A DNA stretch of 50,745 bases, taken from NCBI GenBank assembly GCA_028277185.1, contig JANQGQ010000034.1, positions 1-50,745 on the forward strand, written 5' to 3'. The translations under genes were made by a program, and so were the position numbers. Shown one piece after another: positions 29,091 through 37,489 of this stretch. The notes under the pieces are model-generated. The model was not told where the DNA came from, did not search any database, and saw nothing but the letters and a program-made list of their open reading frames with translations. The first letter of the stretch is position 1. Every line of letters starts with the position of its first letter. The stretch is from Woeseiaceae bacterium. Its GTDB lineage: Bacteria > Pseudomonadota > Gammaproteobacteria > Steroidobacterales > Woeseiaceae.

Positions 29091-29807
29091 ATGCGTTGGT
29101 GCTTCGTCGTTTTTTTCGTGTTGCTGGTCGACGGTGCTGCCGGCGCCCAGACGCGGTTTGCGGTGTCGAACAGCGATTTCGTGGTGACGCCCCAATTCAA
29201 CAACGTCCCGCTGTTCAGCTTCGAAGTCGACATCGATCTGCCGCTCGAGGCGGGTGTGTACGACAACCCACCGCTTGCCCGCGTGCGCTATACGGTCCAG
29301 GGAGAGCTCGTCAACACGCCGTCGGGTTTCCCGGCGTTCGCGCTCGAGCGCGACATCACCGGCGCCGAGTTCTACGATCAGGGCAGCTCGCTTCGTTTCG
29401 AGATCGGTCCGAACGCGGTACTCGATGACGGGGTGCAGGCGGCCGAGTTCATCGGGGCTGACGTCGTCTTCGTGTTCAACGGCCGGGAAATCGACACGGG
29501 TCGTTTCCACCCGGCGCTCCTCGAGCTCCGTGCCGACGGCACCGGCCGTCTGCAGAACTCGAACAACGTCGTTTCCTCCAATCCGCCCCTGGAAGTGGGT
29601 TTCGGCCAGGAGTACATCACCGATCTGCGTTTCGACCCCGGCAACCTGACGCTGCTGACCGGGGACGTGCCGGAGCCCCCCGGGCCGCCTTTTGGGGCCG
29701 ATGGCGGCGGCGCGCTGTCCATCGAACTGCTCGCGCTGGCGGTGCTGGTAGGAATGAGCCTCGTTCTGCGGCGTTGGCGGAGGCCCGTTCGCCGGCGTTT
29801 GCGCTGA
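29091..29807 (+). CDS. Secreted protein with GlyGly-CTERM-like C-terminal anchor
   Basis: The 238-residue product has a Sec signal peptide (MRWCFVVFFVLLVDGAAGAQ), a beta-rich middle (FAVSNSDFVVTPQFNN, LFSFEVDIDLPLEAG) and a tripartite end: a proline/glycine linker, GADGGGALS, a single hydrophobic helix (IELLALAVLVGMSLVL) and an Arg cluster (RRWRRPVRRRLR). That end resembles GlyGly-CTERM sorting signals cleaved by rhombosortase; the preceding VPEPPGPP also recalls PEP-CTERM linkers. The main domain was not recognised. GGAGG lies about 9 bases before the ATG. Its place just after the exporter operon suggests, without proof, a surface role. Confidence 0.75.
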   Translation: MRWCFVVFFVLLVDGAAGAQTRFAVSNSDFVVTPQFNNVPLFSFEVDIDLPLEAGVYDNPPLARVRYTVQGELVNTPSGFPAFALERDITGAEFYDQGSSLRFEIGPNAVLDDGVQAAEFIGADVVFVFNGREIDTGRFHPALLELRADGTGRLQNSNNVVSSNPPLEVGFGQEYITDLRFDPGNLTLLTGDVPEPPGPPFGADGGGALSIELLALAVLVGMSLVLRRWRRPVRRRLR

Positions 29808-29951
29808 GCGGTGGGCGTGCAGTAACGACCGACGCGGGCCCGGCACCCGGCAAGCCTTCGAAAAAACATGAGTTTCCTTCGATTGGATCGAATTCCAATC
29901 GGCTCCGAAGCAGTAGAACATGCCGCGGTTTGCGTCGGGATGGAGAAGGAA

Positions 29952-31073
29952 ATGCGCGGAGTTGCGCGGTGGCTGCCGGTACTTCTGGCGGCGGCTTGGG
30001 GGACGGCGAACGCCGAAAGGCCGGTCGAAGGTGCGGCGCAGACCGAGTTCTTCGACGAGATCTGGCGTTCCGTAGAGCTGTATGGCGATCGTAGCGGCGA
30101 GAAACTGCCTTTCGTCAAGTTCCGCGGCCGCTATCACGGTCAGGCCTTCTGGGTAGACGGCGATGGCGATAGCGACAACAGCACGGAGAACCGGCGCATC
30201 CGCTTTGGTCTCGACTTCGTGCTGACCGAGAAACTCGAGTTTGCATTCGATCTCAATCTGGAGCGGAACGGCGACGGGCCTCTCGTCGAGAATTTCGACT
30301 TCCTTGCGTTCAACTACGCATTCAGTGAAAACACGGCGCTGTCGTTCGGCAAGCTGCGCCGGAACCCGCTGACGCGCGAAGACAGCATTTCTTCGAACCG
30401 CATCCTGACGGTCGAGCGCTCGCTGCTGACCTCACGCTTCTTCATCGACAACGTCGGCGGCGTATTCCTCGTGCACCAGGAAGGCGACTGGGCCTTCGGC
30501 GGCGGCATTCTGTCCGGGAGTACCGAGGACGACCTCGCGCTCCCGACTCTCGACGGCGCGCGTCTGTTCAAGGGCAACATCGCAAAGCAGATCTCGCCGA
30601 TCACCGAAATCCGGCTGGACTATCTTCACAATCCGGGCGATCCCGACAACACGGACGTCGAGCCGTATCGGAATATCGTCTCGCTGAACTCCTACACGCG
30701 GTCCGGTCGCTGGGGACTGATTACCGATCTGATCTACGCCGAGGCGCTGCCGGAAGCACGGGGCGATCTGTTCGGCCTCGTCGTGATGCCGCACTACATG
30801 CTGACCGACCACCTGCAGTTCGTCGGCCGCTACACCTGGTCGGGCTCGGATGCCGACGACGGCATCCGCCTGCTAAACCGCTATGAGCGCCGCGCCGTGC
30901 CGCCGGGCAGCGAGTTTGGGGACCGGCATCAGGCGCTGTACGCGGGCCTCAACTACTACTTCTACGGCCACAAACTGAAGTTGATGTCCGGTATCGAGTA
31001 CACCGACTTCGACAGCGTCAACGGCAACACGTCGGTGTTTACCGCGAATCTCGCTCTGCGTTTCTACTTCTGA
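29952..31073 (+). CDS. Phosphate-selective (OprP/OprO-type) outer-membrane porin
   Basis: The 373-residue protein has a signal peptide (LPVLLAAAWGTANA) and a beta-barrel pattern of alternating residues (RIRFGLDFVLTEKLEFAFDL, YAFSENTALSFGKLRRNP), and ends in LALRFYF, with the terminal Phe used for barrel assembly. The motif FGKLRRNPLTREDSISSNRI and the general layout fit the porin O/P family. The ATG at 29952 has GGAG 6 bases upstream and starts just before the signal peptide; an ATG at 29940 is an alternative. Substrate is unknown, since family members carry phosphate, polyphosphate or other anions. Its 3' end overlaps the convergent LysR gene by 35 bases. Confidence 0.85.
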   Translation: MRGVARWLPVLLAAAWGTANAERPVEGAAQTEFFDEIWRSVELYGDRSGEKLPFVKFRGRYHGQAFWVDGDGDSDNSTENRRIRFGLDFVLTEKLEFAFDLNLERNGDGPLVENFDFLAFNYAFSENTALSFGKLRRNPLTREDSISSNRILTVERSLLTSRFFIDNVGGVFLVHQEGDWAFGGGILSGSTEDDLALPTLDGARLFKGNIAKQISPITEIRLDYLHNPGDPDNTDVEPYRNIVSLNSYTRSGRWGLITDLIYAEALPEARGDLFGLVVMPHYMLTDHLQFVGRYTWSGSDADDGIRLLNRYERRAVPPGSEFGDRHQALYAGLNYYFYGHKLKLMSGIEYTDFDSVNGNTSVFTANLALRFYF

Positions 31074-32004
31074 TCGTCCGGGCGCGCCCCGTGTCGGCGT
31101 AGGCCGCGGCCGCTTCGCGGATCGCGTCGAGAAGCGCGGTCGCCGCCGGAGTCATCGGACGTTCGTCGCTGGCTATGAGGCTGGCGTTGCGCCGCACCGT
31201 CGGCCGATCGATCGGCAGCACGCAGACGCCGTACGCCTCGGTCGCAAGCATGCTCGTCACGAGCGCCGGCGACGTCATCAACAAAAAGTCGTTGGCGGCC
31301 ATCAGCTTCATGCCGATCCGAAAGGCGTCGGAGCCGATGAAGCGCCGGGGCGGCTCGAGGTCTGCTGCCACGAACGTCTCCGTGATCACAGCGACGTCCG
31401 ACGGACGCGAGTAAGGCACGACCCAGGTATAGGGAGCCAGGTCCTCGAGCGTGAGGTCCCCAACCCGCATGAGCGGATGTTCCGCGCGGCACGCGACCAC
31501 GTCGTTCGCCGAGTAAATGGCCTCCGCGGCGTAGCCCGGTGCCAGTCCGAGGCCGCCAACCGCGGCGGCGACGAAGTCGAATTCGCCGTCGTAGAGGCGG
31601 GCGAGCAGGGACTCCGAGTAACCCTCGATCAGGTTGACCCGCAGCGCCGGACGCGCGGCGTGCAGCCTGGTGACTGCCGCCGCGACGATGTCGCCCGCAA
31701 AGGTCTCGCCGATGCCGATTGTGACGACACCGCTTGCCGCCTCCCTGAGCGACCGCAGCTCTTCACGCGCACGGCGGTCGGCCGCCAGCTGTGAGCGAGC
31801 GTGCGTGACGAGCGCGCTGCCGTAGGGGGTGAGGCGGGTCTTGCCGCCCGGTCCACGGTCGAACAGCCGCAGATCGAGTGTCTGCTCGAGGCCCGCCAGG
31901 CTTGCACTGAGCGCCTGCTGCGTCATGCCGAGGCTGCGCGCCGCCGCGACGATCGTGCCTTTCTCGGCGACCGCGAGAAAGCGCTCGAGCTGGCGTAGCT
32001 CCAT
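31039..32004 (-). CDS. LysR-family transcriptional regulator
   Basis: The 321-residue protein has the LysR N-terminal winged helix (MELRQLERFLAVAEKGTIVA, then LGMTQQALSASLAGLEQTL) and a periplasmic-binding-protein-like sensor half (VTIGIGETFAGDIVAAAV, FDFVAAAVGGLGLAPG). It is divergent from the methyltransferase gene across a 105-base AT-rich spacer with inverted repeats, so it probably controls that operon and itself. The effector is unknown. The gene ends within the 3' end of the porin gene, a 35-base convergent overlap. Confidence 0.94.
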   Translation of the reverse strand: MELRQLERFLAVAEKGTIVAAARSLGMTQQALSASLAGLEQTLDLRLFDRGPGGKTRLTPYGSALVTHARSQLAADRRAREELRSLREAASGVVTIGIGETFAGDIVAAAVTRLHAARPALRVNLIEGYSESLLARLYDGEFDFVAAAVGGLGLAPGYAAEAIYSANDVVACRAEHPLMRVGDLTLEDLAPYTWVVPYSRPSDVAVITETFVAADLEPPRRFIGSDAFRIGMKLMAANDFLLMTSPALVTSMLATEAYGVCVLPIDRPTVRRNASLIASDERPMTPAATALLDAIREAAAAYADTGRARTIRSRNAERDSR

Positions 32005-32109
32005 GGGCGAACGCTCCGCGTTTCTATATAAATACAAAAAAATATTGTAATTGACTGAGTAAAGAAAAGAAATACAATCGAATATCCTTCGGAACATCAC
32101 GGATACGCC
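32005..32109. promoter_or_regulatory. Divergent LysR-type control region
   Basis: This spacer is strikingly AT-rich compared with its GC-rich surroundings. TACAA at 32033-32037 and TTGTA at 32045-32049 form a 17-base inverted repeat that fits the T-N11-A pattern of LysR sites. A second TACAAT at 32073-32078 forms another inverted repeat with the ATTGTA at 32044-32049. These are the natural candidates for recognition and activation sites of the adjacent regulator, controlling it and the methyltransferase operon. Confidence 0.65.
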
Positions 32110-33309
32110 ATGAATGCGAAGACCCCGCTCGAGCCGACTCCGACGCGCGACGAGGCCGCGCGAAAGGCCTTCGTGTCGACGCTCAGACGCCACGTTCTGA
32201 CCGACATTGCGGCCCGCATGCGGCAGAACTACGACGAGGTGGCACGACCGGGTTTCGAGGCGCGGGAAGGGCGCGCGCCCGGCGACGGGCCGGAAGTACA
32301 CAAGCTCATGAAGCCCACGCGCGAATTCCGCTTCTATAGCGCGGTGCGCAGCAACGCCCAGGAGATGGTGTTTGCGTCGGTGATCCCGACGGTGGAGCGC
32401 GAGCTCGACAACATCAATTCGGCGGCGAAAGAGCTTCGGGAAGAAACCGCGGTCGGCGGGTCGCTGACGCTGGATCCGGACCTCGAGATACCGCGCAACG
32501 TCACGGACGTCGACGTGCATCGGGCGCCGGGCAGCTATCACAGCGAGTACGCCGACGACGACGTCGCGGCGGGCGCCGTGTACGACCGGGCGATCGACGT
32601 CTTCGCGTTTGGCCAGTTCGGCGCCAACCACGACGACGTCGGTCAGACGATGGCCAACTACATCCGTCTCAAGTATCCGGACTTACGGCCCGGGCGTATT
32701 CTCGACTGCGGCTGCACCGTCGGGCATAACACGCTGCCCTGGGTCGAGGCATACCCGGACGCCGAGGTCCACGCGATCGACGTCGCACCGGGCGTGCTGC
32801 GCTTCGGCAGCGCACGGGCGAATACGCAGGGGCGCGCTGTGCATTTCAAGCAGATGAACGCGACGGCGCTCGACTATCCCGATGCGTCCTTCGACGTCGT
32901 CTACTCCTCGATGTTTCTGCACGAGTTGCCGCTCAAAGACATCCGCGGCTACCTCGCCGAAGCGTTTCGCGTGCTCAAACCGGGCGGGCTGCTCTGGAAC
33001 ATGGAGCTGCCGCCCAACTCGGCGATGGGTGCATACGAGAGCTTCTACCTCGACTGGGATAGCTACTACAACAGCGAGCCGTTCTACAAAGGGTTCCGGG
33101 ATCAGGACTATCGCGAACTCGTGAGGACGGCGGGCTTCACGGATGCCGATTTCATCGAAGCGACGATTCCCCGCTACACCTTCATGAGCGAGGCCGACTT
33201 CAAGGCGGCGATCGACAAGCCGATGACTTTCGACAGTCAGACCGGGCGGATGGACCCGAAAGGCACGCGCTGGTACGGCTTCGGCGCATTCAAATCCACT
33301 TCGGCTTAA
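32110..33309 (+). CDS. SAM-dependent class I methyltransferase with N-terminal extension
   Basis: The 399-residue protein has a methyltransferase core from about residue 190: ILDCGCTVGHNTLPWVE (SAM-binding loop), VHAIDVAPGVLRFG, FKQMNATALDYPDASFDVV, SSMFLHELP and EAFRVLKPGGLLWNMELP. Before it are about 185 residues with no recognised domain (RPGFEAREGRAPG, EFRFYSAVRSNAQEM), which may bind a large substrate. The substrate is unknown; small molecules or lipids are more typical for such cores than proteins. The gene is divergent from a LysR regulator and followed after 12 bases by a small gene with a very strong ribosome-binding site. Confidence 0.88.
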   Translation: MNAKTPLEPTPTRDEAARKAFVSTLRRHVLTDIAARMRQNYDEVARPGFEAREGRAPGDGPEVHKLMKPTREFRFYSAVRSNAQEMVFASVIPTVERELDNINSAAKELREETAVGGSLTLDPDLEIPRNVTDVDVHRAPGSYHSEYADDDVAAGAVYDRAIDVFAFGQFGANHDDVGQTMANYIRLKYPDLRPGRILDCGCTVGHNTLPWVEAYPDAEVHAIDVAPGVLRFGSARANTQGRAVHFKQMNATALDYPDASFDVVYSSMFLHELPLKDIRGYLAEAFRVLKPGGLLWNMELPPNSAMGAYESFYLDWDSYYNSEPFYKGFRDQDYRELVRTAGFTDADFIEATIPRYTFMSEADFKAAIDKPMTFDSQTGRMDPKGTRWYGFGAFKSTSA

Positions 33310-33321
33310 GGAGGCAGGCTG

Positions 33322-33675
33322 ATGTCCCGAATCCCCAGAATGGCGGAAAGCCGCCGCAACCGTTTCTTCGAAGCCGAGGGTGTCGACGAATTGATGTCGA
33401 TGGTGCTCGAGCTGACCGCGGAACTGTCGACGCTCCGGGAGCGGCTGTACGTGACCGAACGGGTCCTCGAGCAGCACGGTCTCGCGGTCGGCGAGGGCAT
33501 CGAAGCGTACACGCCCACGCCCGACGACGAAGTACGGCTCGAGGACGAGCGACGGCGTCTGCTCGCGACCGTGACGCGCACGCTCGGCGCCTCCTCGCGG
33601 GCACCGGGCGAGTCCGATATCGCGCGGGACGATGCCGCGAAGGCCGGCGACGACTCGCAGGAGCAGGCGGCTTAG
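33322..33675 (+). CDS. Small helical protein cotranscribed with the methyltransferase
   Basis: The 117-residue protein is charged and predicted helical over residues 15-45 (DELMSMVLELTAELSTLRER) and 68-85 (DDEVRLEDERRRLLATV), with an acidic low-complexity tail and no signal peptide or cysteine. It was not recognised as a known family. The start has an excellent AAGGAGG 6 bases upstream, and it follows the methyltransferase stop by 12 bases, so it belongs to that LysR-controlled operon. An accessory or partner role to the methyltransferase is the simplest guess. Confidence 0.75.
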   Translation: MSRIPRMAESRRNRFFEAEGVDELMSMVLELTAELSTLRERLYVTERVLEQHGLAVGEGIEAYTPTPDDEVRLEDERRRLLATVTRTLGASSRAPGESDIARDDAAKAGDDSQEQAA

Positions 33676-33683
33676 CGACGGTC

Positions 33684-33712
33684 AAAAAAAGGCCCGACAA
33701 TCGCCGGACCTT
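33684..33712 (-). terminator. Rho-independent terminator for the TonB-dependent receptor gene
   Basis: On the minus strand AAGGTCCG pairs with CGGGCCTT (one G-T wobble) around an 8-base loop, followed by a run of seven T. It sits 48 bases past the receptor stop at 33760 and 9 bases past the convergent small gene, so it may stop transcription mainly in the minus direction. Confidence 0.85.
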
Positions 33713-33759
33713 CAGGCAGGCGCCGCCGGAACCCGGTTCACGGCGGCGTCGGGGGAGTT

Positions 33760-36153
33760 TTACCAGGTCCGCTCGAAGATGATTCCGATGATCGGAAACG
33801 CGTCGTTCTCCTCGACGACGTTGACGCCGGCACGCGGATTGAACTCCTGCGAGTTCGCACCCGGGCCGCCGTAGACGTTGATCACGTCGACGAACGCCAC
33901 GAGATCGACGGGACCGAGCGTCCGGCGATAGTCGACCCGGACGTTCAACGAGTGGTAGTCCTCGAGGCGCAGCGCGTTGTTCCGCGTCAGCTCCTTCGAA
34001 AACCGTAGCGGTTGTCCGGGGCCCAGCACGTCTTCGTTGACGATGAAGTCGTCAGTCGGGCGGCCTTCGCCCCATTTCCAGCGCGCGCCCACCTGCCAGC
34101 GTTCGTTGATCTCCCAGGTGCCGCCGATCGAGAAGAAGTTCGGCCGATTGAAATCGGGATCGTAGTCGCCGAGACCGTCGTTGTCGTTGACCGTCGCGTC
34201 GTTGTAGGAGTAGGTCGCATTCGCCGACCAGCCGTTGTCGAAGAACCGCGTGACGACGATGTCGAAGCCCAGATTGTCGCCGTCGCCGTCGTTGCTCACG
34301 CGGCCGCTGGTCCACCCGTCGAGTACGACGAGGTTGTCGAGCTGCTGGTAGTAGGACTCGACGAGCAGATGCCAGTTGCTGCCGAAGTCGCGCTCGAAGC
34401 CAAGGCTGAAGTGAGTGATTTCCTCGTTCTCGATCCCGAAGTTATCGGGGCTGGCGGCCCGCGTCAGGAAGCGCGGCGACTGGTAGAAAATTCCGGCCGT
34501 CGCGGAGACGCGGAGACCCGGGGCTACCCGCCAGTTGGCGGCGATACGCGGCGAAACCAGCGACTCGTCGGCGAAGCCGTCGCGGTCGAAGCGCAGCCCG
34601 GTTCTCAGGTCCCAGCTGCCGAACTCGAAGACCTGCTCGGCGTATGCCGCGTAGTTAGTGTTGCTGTCCTCGAAGTTCGAGTTCAGGTCTTCCGGCGTGA
34701 GCACGATGAAGTTCTGGCCGGGCGGGCGCGGGTCGGTCGTCTCGTAGACGAAGCGGGTCCAGTCCTCGCGGAGCAGCGTCGAATAGTCGGCGTCGATGTT
34801 GACGACGCGAAGGCCGGCGCTGAAGGGCCCGAAACGGTTCAGACCGCTGTAGTCACTGCGCCAGCCGATTTCGGTCTCTTTCTCGCCGATCGTGATGATG
34901 CGTTCGTTGACCGGGATTTCGCTTGTCGGCGTACCGTCCGGCACCAGATCCGGAAACGCTTCGCCTTCGGAACTGGTCTTGTCGCTGTCGCGTATGTACA
35001 CCTTGTTTACCCACTCGCCGGCGTCGCCCATCAACCGCCGCCACGTGAGTCCGACGAGGCCCAGATCCTGCTCTGAGTCGATCAGGCTCACGTCTTCGAA
35101 ATCCGGGGAGTTGATGACGTTCTCGATGTCGCGCGTATAGGTCTCCGGCGCGAAGATCGCCAGCACCTCGAAGCTGTTGCGTGCATTCAGATCGGTCACG
35201 GTCTTGAGAATGAAGTCCGACAGTTCGGGCTGCCCGATGTCGAGTTCGTCGATCTGCTCGAACACCCGCCCGAAATCGAAGCTCCTGGCCGTGAAGTACA
35301 TGGTCGTGTCGTCGCGGAGGCCGCTCGGCCCGTCGTAGGCGACCTCGAAGCCCGCGATGTCGACGCGCAGGCTGGCGCTCGGGGTCGGACTGCCTCCGAC
35401 TACGTCGAGGTTGAGCAGCGAACCGCTGCGGCCGCCATACGCCGCGCTCCAGCCGCCTGGCGAAAACTCGGCGCCGGCTATTGAGTTCGGCGCGAAGATC
35501 GAGAAGCGGCCGCCGCCGCCGATGTCTTCTTCTTCCCCGAGCGTCTGGTCGAAGTGCACGACCTTGTCGAGCGGGAAATCGTCGACGAAGATGAGGTTGT
35601 CGCGCGGACCGCGGCCGCGCACCGAGAAATTGGCGAAGTCGCCCGTAGAGACGAGCCCCGGCAGGCCGTCGAGGGCGCGCATGACGTCGCTGCCGGCGCC
35701 GACGGCGCTGCGCAGTTCCTCGCGGTTGAGGCGGGTTGCGCTTGCCGCGCCGTAGCGGTCCGCCTGCACGGCGCGGGCGACGACGACCACTTCCTCGATG
35801 TTGGCGGTATCGAGCGGCAGCATCTCGAGACGCAGCGGTGTCGTGCCGCGGGTAACGACGCGTACGCTCGGTTCGACGGCGACCGCGAGGCCGGGCGCTT
35901 CCGCCCGGAGGGCGTAGAGCCCGGGCGGGAGGTCGCGGATCATGGCGCGGCCGTCCGCATCCGTGGTCGTACTCTCCTGGCGGTTGTCGCGGGCGGTTAT
36001 CGTGATCGATACGTCCTCGAGCGGTCGCCGGCGCTCGGCGTCGATTACCCTGACTTCGATCGCGCCGGGGTTCTCGTTTGCAGGGGCGGGGGCCGCAACC
36101 AGCAGCGCGCTCAGGCAGAGGCAGGTTCCGATACCGGCAAGTCGGGAGCTCAT
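33760..36153 (-). CDS. TonB-dependent receptor with carboxypeptidase-regulatory-like domain
   Basis: The 797-residue outer-membrane protein has a signal peptide (CLSALLVAAPAPANE), then a CarboxypepD_reg-like Ig-fold domain in about residues 30-112 (VRVIDAERRRPLEDVSITI, GLYALRAEAPGLAV). The plug follows (TANIEEVVVVARAVQADRYG, SVRGRGPRDNLIFVDDFPLD), then a beta-barrel ending in IIGIIFERTW with a terminal aromatic residue. Receptors with this extra domain usually take up large substrates such as peptides or glycans. The substrate is not evident. It stands alone on the minus strand with its own terminator and a 229-base divergent spacer to the metallo-hydrolase gene, in which no clear promoter was picked out. 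Confidence 0.93.
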   Translation of the reverse strand: MSSRLAGIGTCLCLSALLVAAPAPANENPGAIEVRVIDAERRRPLEDVSITITARDNRQESTTTDADGRAMIRDLPPGLYALRAEAPGLAVAVEPSVRVVTRGTTPLRLEMLPLDTANIEEVVVVARAVQADRYGAASATRLNREELRSAVGAGSDVMRALDGLPGLVSTGDFANFSVRGRGPRDNLIFVDDFPLDKVVHFDQTLGEEEDIGGGGRFSIFAPNSIAGAEFSPGGWSAAYGGRSGSLLNLDVVGGSPTPSASLRVDIAGFEVAYDGPSGLRDDTTMYFTARSFDFGRVFEQIDELDIGQPELSDFILKTVTDLNARNSFEVLAIFAPETYTRDIENVINSPDFEDVSLIDSEQDLGLVGLTWRRLMGDAGEWVNKVYIRDSDKTSSEGEAFPDLVPDGTPTSEIPVNERIITIGEKETEIGWRSDYSGLNRFGPFSAGLRVVNIDADYSTLLREDWTRFVYETTDPRPPGQNFIVLTPEDLNSNFEDSNTNYAAYAEQVFEFGSWDLRTGLRFDRDGFADESLVSPRIAANWRVAPGLRVSATAGIFYQSPRFLTRAASPDNFGIENEEITHFSLGFERDFGSNWHLLVESYYQQLDNLVVLDGWTSGRVSNDGDGDNLGFDIVVTRFFDNGWSANATYSYNDATVNDNDGLGDYDPDFNRPNFFSIGGTWEINERWQVGARWKWGEGRPTDDFIVNEDVLGPGQPLRFSKELTRNNALRLEDYHSLNVRVDYRRTLGPVDLVAFVDVINVYGGPGANSQEFNPRAGVNVVEENDAFPIIGIIFERTW

Positions 36154-36382
36154 GCAGATTTTCCTTAGAAGTCCAGGGGGCTGGTGACCCGTCGTCGGGT
36201 CGCGTGTTTGCGAATGTGCCCGCGAAATGGCCGCTGCTTGCAGATCGTTGCATGATCGGAGTTAGATGTGCATGAGCGGCGCGTGCCCGGTTTGCGCACA
36301 GTAGAAAGTGTATTGACGGGTGGGCGGAGGTCGATCTCAAAACGGTTGCCGAATGTTTCAGGATGTGTCAGCAGTCTTCGTC

Positions 36383-37327
36383 ATGAACTCCTTTAGGACG
36401 TTTGCCTGTATCGCGTTTTCGCTGGCCCTCGTCAGTCCCGGCGCGGTGCACGCAAGCCGTTGCCCGGCATCGACGGGGGTCGCCCTGCAGGTGCTCGGCT
36501 CGGGCGGCCCCATAGCCGACGATGCCCGCGCGTCGACCGGCTATCTCGTCTGGCTCGACGGCCGGGCCCGCCTGCTCGTCGACGCCGGTGGCGGGGTGTT
36601 CCTGCGCTTCGGCGAGGCGGGCGCGCGCTTCGCGGATCTCGACGGCATCGCGCTGAGTCATCTGCACACCGATCATTCGGCGGCGCTGCCCGCGTTGCTC
36701 AAATCCGGATACTTTGCGGGCAGGGAGCGCACGCTGCCGCTCGTGGGCCCGGCCGGCAATGGCCGGTTTCCCGGGATCGGGCCGTTTGTGACGGCCCTGC
36801 TGGGGGAGGACACAGGCGCGTACGCTTACCTGAGCGGTTACCTGGGCGGCTCGTCGCGTCTGCCAAGGCTCGATGTCAGAGAAGTTGCGATCGACGATCC
36901 CTCGGCAGTGGTCCGGATCGATCTCGGTAACGATGACCGTCTGCTCCTCGAGGCCCTTCCGGTGCCCCACGGAATCGTTCCAGCCGTCGCCTATCGCGTC
37001 ACGCTGCGCGACTACACGATCGTCTTCGGTGCCGACCAGAACGGGAACAACCCGGCGTTCGTCGACTTTGCGGCGGACGCGGACGTGCTGGTGATGCACC
37101 TTCCCATCCCCGATGACGCCGACCCGGTCGCGAAGCGTCTGCACGCGACGCCCCGGCAGATCGGCGAAATCGCGAGAGAGGCCGGTCCCCGACGTCTGCT
37201 GCTGTCGCATTTCATGGCGCGGAGTCTTCGCAGTCTCGATGCGGAACTCGCCAGTATCCGCCGCGCCTGGAAGGGACCGCTGGAACTGGCCGAGGACCTC
37301 TACTGCATCGATCTGACCGCGCGCTGA
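36383..37327 (+). CDS. Secreted metallo-beta-lactamase-fold hydrolase
   Basis: The 314-residue protein has a signal peptide ending near AVHAS and the MBL metal site LSHLHTDHSAALPALL with His93, His95, Asp97 and His98. Further likely ligands are His in PVPHGIVPAV, Asp in FGADQNGNN and His in LLLSHFMAR. This pattern is closest to the RNase Z/AtsA-like branch of the fold, whose periplasmic members act on sulfate or other esters. The substrate is unknown. The ATG at 36383 begins directly at the signal peptide; the frame opens at 36320. A perfect inverted repeat 53 bases downstream may end its transcript. Confidence 0.86.
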   Translation: MNSFRTFACIAFSLALVSPGAVHASRCPASTGVALQVLGSGGPIADDARASTGYLVWLDGRARLLVDAGGGVFLRFGEAGARFADLDGIALSHLHTDHSAALPALLKSGYFAGRERTLPLVGPAGNGRFPGIGPFVTALLGEDTGAYAYLSGYLGGSSRLPRLDVREVAIDDPSAVVRIDLGNDDRLLLEALPVPHGIVPAVAYRVTLRDYTIVFGADQNGNNPAFVDFAADADVLVMHLPIPDDADPVAKRLHATPRQIGEIAREAGPRRLLLSHFMARSLRSLDAELASIRRAWKGPLELAEDLYCIDLTAR

Positions 37328-37379
37328 GCGCCCGCGCGTGCCGCGGTTGGTGCAAAAAAACGCGTTGCACGAGCCCGGA

Positions 37380-37425
37380 AAAGGTGTCAGATTTATTTTC
37401 CCGGAAAAATAAATCTGACACCTTT
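37380..37425. repeat. Perfect 20-base inverted repeat, AT-rich, possible terminator or REP element
   Basis: AAAGGTGTCAGATTTATTTT at 37380-37399 is exactly complementary to the 20 bases at 37406-37425, with a 6-base loop. The AT-rich arms contrast with the GC-rich surroundings. It could form a strong hairpin and terminate the metallo-hydrolase transcript, although no T run is separate from the stem. Its symmetry and foreign base composition also fit a REP-type mobile palindrome. No transposase was seen. Confidence 0.85.
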
Positions 37426-37489
37426 ATTCGTCCTCGCCGAGGCTGCCCAATCCTGGCTTACAAGAACAGCCGTTGCACTGGGGAAACAA

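Noticed and set aside
27918..30137. 739-codon minus-strand frame across the TolC-type and secreted-protein genes
   Set aside because: Crosses two real plus-strand genes with signal peptides; composition is His/Arg/Asp-rich shadow coding.
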